From Dunaliella salina (lineage: Eukaryota; Chlorophyta; Chlorophyceae; Chlamydomonadales; Dunaliellaceae), in NCBI GenBank assembly GCA_002284615.2, contig MU069503.1:188600-200651 (forward strand): 12,052 nt of DNA, read 5' to 3'. Below are positions 7,555-12,052 of the stretch, piece after piece. The stretch's first letter is position 1, and each line of letters begins with the position of its first letter. The notes below the pieces were generated by a model. It ran no database searches, was not told the DNA's origin, and saw only the letters and a list, made by a program, of their open reading frames with translations. The translations under genes were made by a program, and so were the position numbers.

Positions 7555-7677
7555 CTTTTTCTTCTTTCCATAGCTTGTGGTGGAGGGGACTAACGGCTCT
7601 TTTTGAGCCAAAGTGTCACCTCTTCCTTAATTGATGTAGGGAGAGTTTCTCTGCCTACGTAGCTTTCTTTTCTTTGT
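7555..7677 (+). other. Family A 3' UTR with two hairpins and pyrimidine tail
   Basis: It contains a perfect hairpin GGCTC-TTTTT-GAGCC near 7590-7604. A longer one at 7636-7658 reads GTAGG-GAGAG-TTT-CTCTG-CCTAC, with one mismatch in the stem. The TTT loop and the position just before the CTTTCTTTTCTTT tail match the family B hairpin at 4530-4551, although the stem sequences differ. No polyadenylation signal is obvious. Confidence 0.55.
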
Positions 7678-7990
7678 TGTGCATCCCGCTCATTGTTAAG
7701 TTTGTACATCTGAGGAGTATGTGGTCAATGTGATCCATATCATCACATAGTGGGCATCTTCCATTGCTGGAAGAGTTGAATCTGAAGGCATGACTCTGAT
7801 TGTACAGTGTACCCGAATGACAATTATACTAATTTGCTATTTAAGGGTAATTCCAGGATTCTTCAGAAAGAATTGCTGATCTCTTTGTTTGCAAATTGGG
7901 TTGCGAGGTTCAGTGTTTGCGATGGTGGCTGGTGGTAGGGCATCATTCAGCTTCTGCCATCTCTGGCAGTGGTAGCTAGATGTGTCAGCA
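7678..7990 (-). pseudogene. Family B fragment: linker and intact CCHC zinc knuckle
   Basis: On the minus strand this reads from the linker (SYHCQRWQKLNDALPPATIANTEPRNP) to a complete zinc knuckle CPLCDDMDHIDHILLRC, i.e. C-x2-C-x7-H-x4-C, with Cys codons at 7756-7754, 7747-7745 and 7708-7706 and His at 7723-7721. It is followed by TNLTMSGMH. This is the best-preserved knuckle in the window. The linker upstream is frameshifted (in-frame stops around 7836). It ends at 7678 against the tail of the family A element. Its right end joins, after removal of the insertion at 7998-11318, to 11319-11957 as one family B copy. Confidence 0.72.
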
Positions 7991-7997
7991 GAGCCAA
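7991..7997. repeat. Target-site duplication (GAGCCAA), left copy
   Basis: GAGCCAA at 7991-7997 is repeated at 11319-11325, and the two copies bound the family B insertion. In an uninterrupted family B linker the sequence reads AGCAGAGCCAAGTTTGT (about 9208-9224), which matches the left flank plus one GAGCCAA plus the right flank. Confidence 0.8.
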
Positions 7998-8151
7998 AAA
8001 GAAAAGAAAAGAAAAGAAAGGTCTACGCAAGCCAAAGGCCGCGTGCATTAAAGGAACGACCCCTAAAAAAAAAAAAAAAGTTAGAGGTCTCACCAGGGGG
8101 CCCTCTACCTAAAGTAGACAAAACTAGCCTACAAGAGAGCAAGAGACAAAA
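7998..8151 (-). other. Family B 3' UTR, hairpin and CTTTT tail
   Basis: It is the complement of the 3' UTR seen at 4435-4578. The TGCA...GGCC-TTT-GGCT hairpin lies at 8026-8047, with the last base changed to a G:T-compatible form. The UTR has gained a homopolymer of 15 T on the minus strand (A run at 8065-8079), where the other copy has CTTTGTTAG. The tail is (CTTTT)n directly abutting the target duplication. Confidence 0.68.
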
Positions 8152-8960
8152 CTAATGGGGATCCGGAGGATTGCTTGCCATGCCCCTAAGCGCTCAGACT
8201 CTCCTTCTTCCACCCTCAGCCGCCTCCGCGCACCCAGCAAACCCCCTCCCAGATGCCCCCTGAAAGCAAAGTGCATGTTTAGTGTTAATGATGGTGGGTA
8301 ACCTTTGGATGGCATGGTCCCTAAGCTTGGATGCTAGCTATTTAGCTTTTTGTTTGGTCAGGTCCAGATTTATAAGAGGTGTAATTGTATAATCATTGTA
8401 AATCGTGCCACCCACACCAATTAAGATGATGCGCAATGTCACTTTATCATCCCTGTTTGGGTTCCTTAAGCTGCGTGTTTTAAGTCTGTTTATGATGTGG
8501 GAATGTTGAGCCTGCGCACGTTCTAAAGTAATGAAGGGATTTGTGTCAGGGAAGAATTTAAGTTCAACGAGGTGGATCTCCCTATCTTGTGGGGGGATCT
8601 TGGAAGGATCGAGGTGGGCTTGTCTGCCTGGGATAGGGCGCACAAAGAGAGCATCAGGGCAGCTTTGGTGCCGTGCAGGTGACGCATTGCCATTTGGGAA
8701 AACCCAGTCTGGAATAGCTCGAGAGATGTTTTCAGGGACTTGTATGCCTTGATTTAGAAGTCTGTCATGATTGCAGCCATCCATGCTAATCAGGGATGAG
8801 CCATATTGGCCTTTACTGAGGGCTTCTACACAAAGACTAAGGGCCGCTTTGTGTCTGTTAGTGTGCATCCCACTCATTGTTGGGTTGGTGCACCTAAGGT
8901 GGTAAATTCTGTTCTGTCCGTATTTGCACAGAGTGGGCATCTGTCAGAACTGGAAAAGTT
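8152..8960 (-). pseudogene. Family B REL (PD-(D/E)xK) endonuclease with zinc-knuckle remnant
   Basis: The main open segment (8940-8338, 200 codons) starts in a damaged knuckle (CKYGQNRIYHLRC). It continues TMSGMHTNRHKAALSLCVEALSKGQYG, then IPDWVFPNG, CPDALFVRPIPG (residues 94-105; catalytic Asp 96), HLVELKFFPDTNP (Glu 126, Lys 128) and RAQAQH. It ends with a conserved tail VTLRIILIGVGGTIYNDYTITPLINL. D-x29-E-x-K with following hydrophobic strands fits the PD-(D/E)xK nuclease fold used as target nickase by REL non-LTR elements. TAG at 8340-8338 and a later TGA interrupt the frame, which otherwise reaches NPPDPH-stop at 8154-8152. The ATG at 8940 is not a true start. An overlapping open frame at 8124-8315 is out of register. 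Confidence 0.75.
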
Positions 8961-9400
8961 TGGAGTTGGAGGCATGACTCTGTGTGTACAGTGTATCCGT
9001 TCGATACTTCATAAGATTTATTTGTTGTTTAAGGGTAATCTTTGGATTTTTCCAGAAGGAGTTGCTGATCTCCTTGTTTGCAAGTTGAGGTCACCTCAAC
9101 GGTATTGGGTTGTGAGCTTCAGTGTTTGCATTTGTGGTGGGTGGTGTGGCGTCGCTAAGCTTCTGCCATCTCTGGTAGTGCCACTACCAGTGGTAGTTAG
9201 AGGTGTTAGCAGAGCCAAGTTTGTATTTCTTGTTCATGTGTGTTTTAAGTTTGTCGCTCTGGTTGGTGAGATAGTGTATCGGGAAAGCCTGGGAGCAATG
9301 CATGCCATCATTTTGTGTGGAAGGGGTCTGCAGTGAAAGCCAGTAAAATTTGTGGAAAGGGTCCCTGGCATATGGAAGCGCAATATCTATGGTGTGAGAG
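8961..9400 (-). pseudogene. Family B linker with two fold-back insertions
   Basis: It encodes ARDPFHKFYWLSLQTPSTQ, YLTNQSDKLKTHMNKKYKLGSANTSNYHW, then (after a stop) RWQKLSDATPPTTNANTEAHNP, EISNSFWKNPKITLKQQ and TLYTQSHASN. Two 12-base insertions relative to other family B copies (9181-9192 and 9092-9103) each create a short palindrome and bring in a stop codon (TAG and TGA respectively). A one-base shift near 8960 separates it from the knuckle. The linker has no recognised catalytic motif. Confidence 0.68.
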
Positions 9401-9902
9401 AGGGCTGCGGTGCGAGCGCAAGCGTCAGCCCCCTCATTTCCTATGATGCCAGAGTGGGCTTTGACTTTATAAAAACGGATAGGGTGAGGGGAGTGTTCTA
9501 ATATGGTTGATATTGCATGGATAAGCTCTACATGTAGGTGATACCTCATGCGCATGGGATGAAGGGTTTGATTAGAAATTTGAAAGAGGCAGGATGCACT
9601 ATCAGTGGCAATTTCAGTTTGCTCGATTAGAGTGCCACAAGGATACCCACGAGTTCTGCTCTAGTGATGGTATTGGTAGGCCCATGGCCATTGGGTTTTA
9701 TGTGCAGTTGCAAGTGTTGGGAGGGTGCAGCAGTGTCACTTCCTGGTTTGTAAACACCTGAACCAGAAAGGGGTGGGGAGTCGTCATCTTTGTGTTTAAT
9801 CACACTGCCATCAGTGTAGGTGATTTCCCTCCAGTCCTTGACTTCAGGTCTGAACATCTTTTTTAGTTGGCAGGGGTGAAGGCTGCCCTTACCTGAGGAC
9901 AT
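9400..9902 (-). pseudogene. Family B RNase H domain, one frameshift
   Basis: The first part (9902-9627) has TYTDGS with Asp at 9812-9810 and TRAELVGIL with Glu at 9656-9654. It stops at TAA near 9629, where the sister copy at 11319-11957 has CAA. A one-base deletion next to it shifts the frame. The continuation (9626-9400) has ATDSASC with Asp at 9603-9601 and KAHSGIIGNEGADA with His and Asp. All four catalytic acids are therefore present. The start codon at 9902 is internal to the element protein. The domain overlaps the end of the 450-codon ORF by about 40 bases in the -1 register. Confidence 0.8.
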
Positions 9903-11215
9903 TTGTGTGAACAGTTATGAATGGCAGGGGGGAGTGGTTGGAATTTCTGTTTCCAAGTATTTGATGCAATGTGTTGGTGTATTCGCAGTGGCACAGCAGG
10001 ATTTGGAGGATCTATGGGTAGCCAACATGCTTCTGGAGCATCTTGCTTTAATTGTTGTTGGAGGAGCTGGTACCAGTCTTTGTTTGTGCTATCCAGCATT
10101 ACTCTAGCATCAAGGTTCCACACAAGAATGAGTTGCATAGGATAGGTAGGTTGGGTAGGATTGGGTATGGTACCAAACCAGTGTTGTGGTGCCTGGAATT
10201 GGGTTTTTCTTGCAGGGAATTTGGCAAGCACTTTTGCAACATCTGGGTATTGTTTGAGCCAGCTCATATACGCGTTGCAGCTGAAGCCTCTCAAGTGGGG
10301 CAGGATCATGAAGGTGGCGACTGGATCTGTACTTTGGAGGGAGGAATGCACTGCGTGGCACAGGAGTTTACACATTATTTCATCATCATGTGGGGGATGG
10401 CAGAAGGAGAAGCCAGTGTAGCGCACAGAGAGAGCGTTTGTGTGCGCCCCAAAGACCTGGTCTCGGTAGTTTGTACTGAAATAGGTGTCGCAGGTATTTC
10501 CAAAATCAAGAGGGCTGGAAGACCTTCCTCCTGAGACTAAGCACTCCTTCTGCAGGGCTGATTGTATGTGGGGAGGAGTAATAAAAATGTTTGAATTGAA
10601 AACCTTTTTGCTCTGACCAAAAAGATATTTTTTTTGTTGAGCCTTTTGGCGAGTGAGCAAACACATTTCAGTTGCTGAATCTTGGACAGGGGGCTGAATG
10701 GTGGCATGGATGCCTGCTCTGTTGGTTGCTTTGTAGGCTTCAAGCAGGGTCACGAGCCTGTCTACAGTGAGCATGCCAGCGCACTTGCCATTGGCTTTGT
10801 AGATACAGGTGCATTCAGAGGTGGTTACCTCTGGCATTTGTGCTGGCATGGCGACCTCATCTGTTGTGTCCGAGTGAAGAGTTTCCTTCATGAGGTCAAC
10901 ACTTCTAATGATAATTTCACATTGCCATGTTGGCATGATATGTGTCTGGGGATTGGTAGGTTGGAAGTCAAAGGTGGCATTTTTGCAAATAGCGAAACTG
11001 GTAGTTGAGGTCCATGAAGTGTCAGAAAGGCTCGGAGGATTGCCTTCATAGCCTTGGTTGACAAGATTGTCCAGGTCCATATCAATGGCCAAGGGCTCTT
11101 CTACAACCTCTGGTCGTTCCTCCGTGTCAAAGGCTTGCACATGAGCATCCAGGTCTGGGTGTATTCGTTTCATTTCTTCAGCTTCCCATTTAGGATGCCA
11201 CTCTACATAGATCAT
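9863..11215 (-). CDS. Family B polyprotein segment with a methyltransferase-like (PCIF1-type?) domain, 450 codons
   Basis: This is the longest open frame in the window. Residues 1-200 are acidic and low in recognisable motifs, with a Cys-rich patch near 135-145 (ECTCIYKANGKC). From about residue 205 the pattern FITPPHIQ, DTYFSTN, QVFGAHTNA (about 252-261), GFSFCHPPHDDEIM (268-281), VATFMILPHLRG (299-310), AYMSWLKQYPDV and QLILVWN (361-367) matches the order FGs... / NPPF.ee.m / lsF.v(f)P.w seen in PCIF1-type adenine N6-methyltransferases. The catalytic NPPF-like motif would read HPPH, so activity is doubtful. The end (DWYQLLQQQLKQDAPEACW) has a counterpart in family A at 5744. The ATG at 11215 follows a nonsense TAA (11227-11225), and the same frame continues upstream into the zinc remnant, so the true protein was longer. 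The domain name is my inference from motif order; the ORF itself is clear. Confidence 0.55.
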   Translation of the reverse strand: MIYVEWHPKWEAEEMKRIHPDLDAHVQAFDTEERPEVVEEPLAIDMDLDNLVNQGYEGNPPSLSDTSWTSTTSFAICKNATFDFQPTNPQTHIMPTWQCEIIIRSVDLMKETLHSDTTDEVAMPAQMPEVTTSECTCIYKANGKCAGMLTVDRLVTLLEAYKATNRAGIHATIQPPVQDSATEMCLLTRQKAQQKKYLFGQSKKVFNSNIFITPPHIQSALQKECLVSGGRSSSPLDFGNTCDTYFSTNYRDQVFGAHTNALSVRYTGFSFCHPPHDDEIMCKLLCHAVHSSLQSTDPVATFMILPHLRGFSCNAYMSWLKQYPDVAKVLAKFPARKTQFQAPQHWFGTIPNPTQPTYPMQLILVWNLDARVMLDSTNKDWYQLLQQQLKQDAPEACWLPIDPPNPAVPLRIHQHIASNTWKQKFQPLPPAIHNCSHKCPQVRAAFTPAN

Positions 11216-11227
11216 TTCACATTTTTA

Positions 11228-11318
11228 AGAGAAGTTGATCCTTTCCGCTTTTTGGGAGTCTGACAGGGATGCGCAGGCAGGGCAGTCCCAGTGCTCATTT
11301 TGTTTGTTTACATGAATT
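11228..11318 (-). pseudogene. C-terminal end of a PHD-type zinc finger, family B
   Basis: In frame with the 450-codon ORF, but separated from it by TAA at 11227-11225, the sequence reads KQNEHWDCPACASLSDSQKAE. W-x-C-P-x-C (Cys codons 11284-11282 and 11275-11273) is the usual end of a PHD finger, a histone-tail or chromatin reader module. The earlier zinc ligands are absent because the element is truncated at 11318. The call rests on six residues and context, so it is tentative. Confidence 0.45.
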
Positions 11319-11325
11319 GAGCCAA
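11319..11325. repeat. Target-site duplication (GAGCCAA), right copy
   Basis: It is identical to 7991-7997 and marks the 5' boundary of the nested family B insertion. Beyond it the host copy continues as AGCTTGGCTC-complement linker sequence. Confidence 0.8.
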
Positions 11326-11957
11326 GCTTGTGTTTTTTGTGCATGTGTGCTTTACCTTAAAGCAAACATAAAATTTAAGTTTGTCGTTCAGGTTGGTGAG
11401 GTAGTGCATTAGGAAAGCGTGGGAGCGGTTTATGCCATCATCTCGTGAAGAAGAGGTCTTCAATGAAAGCCAATAACATTCGTGGAAAGGGTCCCTGGCA
11501 TCTGGAATTGTAATGTCATAGGTGTCTGAAAGGGGTGCGGTGCAACCGCATGCATGCATGCGCATCAGCTCCCTCATTTCCTAGAATGCGAGAGTGGGCT
11601 TTGACTTCGAAGAAATGGATAGGGTGGGGGGAGTGCTCTATTATGGTTGATATTGCATGAATGAGCTCTGCATGTAGGTGATACCTCATGCGCATGGGAT
11701 GAAGGGTTTGATTAGAAATTTAAAAGAGGCAGGATGCACTATCAGTGGCAATTTTAGTTTGCTCGTGTTGGAGTGCCATAAGGATACCCACAAGCTCTGC
11801 TCTGGTGATGGTATTGGTAGGCCCATGACCATTGGGTTTTATGTGCAGTTGCAAGTGTTGGGAGGGAGCTGTGTCCCTTCCCGATTTGTAAACACCTGAG
11901 CCAGTAGTCGTGGGGAGTCGTCATCTTTGTTTTAAATAACATTGCCGTTAGTGTAGG
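11319..11957 (-). pseudogene. Family B RNase H and linker, host copy of the nested insertion
   Basis: The minus strand reads TYTNGN (first catalytic Asp changed to Asn, codon 11949-11947), NPMVMG-like decayed middle, AELVGILMALQHEQTKIATDSA (other register), GNEGADAHAC, DARDPFHECYWLSLKTSSSRDDG and YLTNLNDKLKF. It then has an insertion (about 11351-11374) containing an inverted copy of neighbouring sequence, and HTCTKNTSLA. It is very similar base for base to 9200-9830. A GCATGCATGC repeat near 11547-11562 expands the GADA region. Several frameshifts make it non-coding. Its linker continues at 7990 on the other side of the insertion. Confidence 0.75.
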
Positions 11958-12052
11958 TGAGCTATTCCAGATTGGGTTTTCCCAAATGACATTGCCTCAC
12001 CTGCTCGGCACCAAAGCCGCCCTGATGCTCTTTTTGTGCGCCCCATCCCAGG
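11958..12052 (+). pseudogene. Family B REL endonuclease start, plus orientation, runs off the window
   Basis: The frame RAIPDWVFPNDIASPARHQSRPDALFVRPIP matches residues 74-104 of the REL region at 8338-8940 (-), with the catalytic PD intact (RPDALFV). It is joined head to head with the minus-strand RNase H at 11957/11958, sharing one or two bases. It probably continues to a 3' UTR and tail outside the window. Confidence 0.75.

Larger units (their letters stand above)
5744..7677 (+). mobile_element. Family A retroelement, 5'-truncated, with 3' tail
   Basis: This copy starts in the segment DWLQGLRDAIPEATEW, which resembles DWYQLLQQQLKQDAPEACW at the end of the methyltransferase-like ORF of family B (residues 380-398 of 9863-11215). 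The family A element therefore probably had the same upstream domain. It continues through RNase H, linker, a deleted zinc knuckle, REL endonuclease (PDPH-type stop, TAG at 7552-7554), 3' UTR with two hairpins, and a short CTTTCTTTTCTTT tail. The copy is dead: two nonsense codons in RNase H, frame changes in the linker and REL, and a 39-base deletion in the knuckle. No convincing target duplication was found; the right flank is another element. Confidence 0.8.
7998..11318 (-). mobile_element. Family B retroelement, most complete copy, nested in another family B copy
   Basis: It reads on the minus strand from 11318 to 7998: PHD-type zinc remnant, methyltransferase-like ORF, RNase H, linker, damaged zinc knuckle, REL endonuclease, 3' UTR, and a tail of four to five CTTTT units (7998-8019, seen as AAAAG on the plus strand). 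It is 5'-truncated within the zinc finger. Flanking 7-bp duplications and the continuity of the host copy across the insertion show target-primed integration. It is the youngest event in the nest, though it already carries several stops and indels. No reverse transcriptase is encoded between its ends, so either the RT lay upstream of the truncation or the element depended on an RT supplied in trans. Confidence 0.85.

Noticed and set aside
4552..8020. Elements targeting their own CTTTT tails as insertion sites
   Set aside because: The apparent tail-to-element joins at 4578 and 7998 are explained by insertion into RNase H and linker sequence of other copies. Only the join at 7677/7678 abuts a tail.
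8124..8315. 63-codon minus-strand open frame with GGGLLGARRRLRV
   Set aside because: It is out of register with the REL frame, which reads through the same bases to NPPDPH-stop. The matching plus-strand frame at 4271-4462 is likewise a shadow.
8806..9336. 176-codon plus-strand open frame
   Set aside because: It is antisense to family B linker, whose protein is shared by three copies in the minus register. The frame is open partly because of the two 12-base insertions.
10052..10534. 160-codon plus-strand open frame
   Set aside because: It lies opposite the 450-codon minus-strand ORF and has no motif; it is an antisense shadow.
1..12052. CRISPR array, tRNA, rRNA or bacterial operon
   Set aside because: No regularly spaced direct repeats, no cloverleaf or rRNA motifs were recognised by eye, and the content is eukaryotic LINE-type.

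Overview
The window looks like eukaryotic repeat-rich, non-genic DNA. There are no operons, bacterial ribosome sites, tRNA or rRNA genes. Nearly all recognisable coding sequence belongs to decayed non-LTR retroelements with stop codons, frameshifts, 5' truncations and nested insertions. The domain mix (RNase H plus a restriction-like endonuclease, a PHD-type zinc remnant and a methyltransferase-like domain) and overall style suggest a green alga, an early plant lineage or another protist with a LINE-rich genome. That host guess is low confidence.

Two related element families, named here A and B, account for most of positions 3140-12052. Both share one domain order: [PHD remnant, methyltransferase-like domain; seen in B, only its end in A] - RNase H - linker - CCHC zinc knuckle - PD-(D/E)xK restriction-like endonuclease (REL) ending in PDPH-stop - short 3' UTR with a TTT-loop hairpin - pyrimidine tail of CTTTT type. 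No reverse transcriptase lies between these domains.

Layout: 1-488 (-) is the C-terminal end of a reverse transcriptase from a different LINE. 844-1140 is rich in ATTGCA words. 1224-1757 is a large foldback inverted repeat. 2336-2941 (+) is an unrecognised broken reading frame. 3140-3368 plus 4579-5251 (+) is one family A copy, split by a 5'-truncated family B insertion (3369-4578, +). 5252-5743 is AT-rich, with a cluster of CTGAWTCAG words and strong palindromes. 5744-7677 (+) is a second family A copy reaching its own 3' tail. 7678-7997 and 11319-11957 (-) are two halves of one family B copy. They are separated by a later family B insertion at 7998-11318 (-) flanked by a 7-bp target duplication (GAGCCAA). 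11958-12052 (+) is the endonuclease part of family B in the opposite orientation. Together with the split minus-strand copy it has the form of a 5'-inverted (twin-primed) insertion landing just past the tail of the 5744-7677 element.

No intact gene is present. The longest open frame is 450 codons (9863-11215, -) and carries the methyltransferase-like domain. The window is best read as a stack of retroelement insertions whose order can be reconstructed, with several unusual small fold-back duplications inside the copies.
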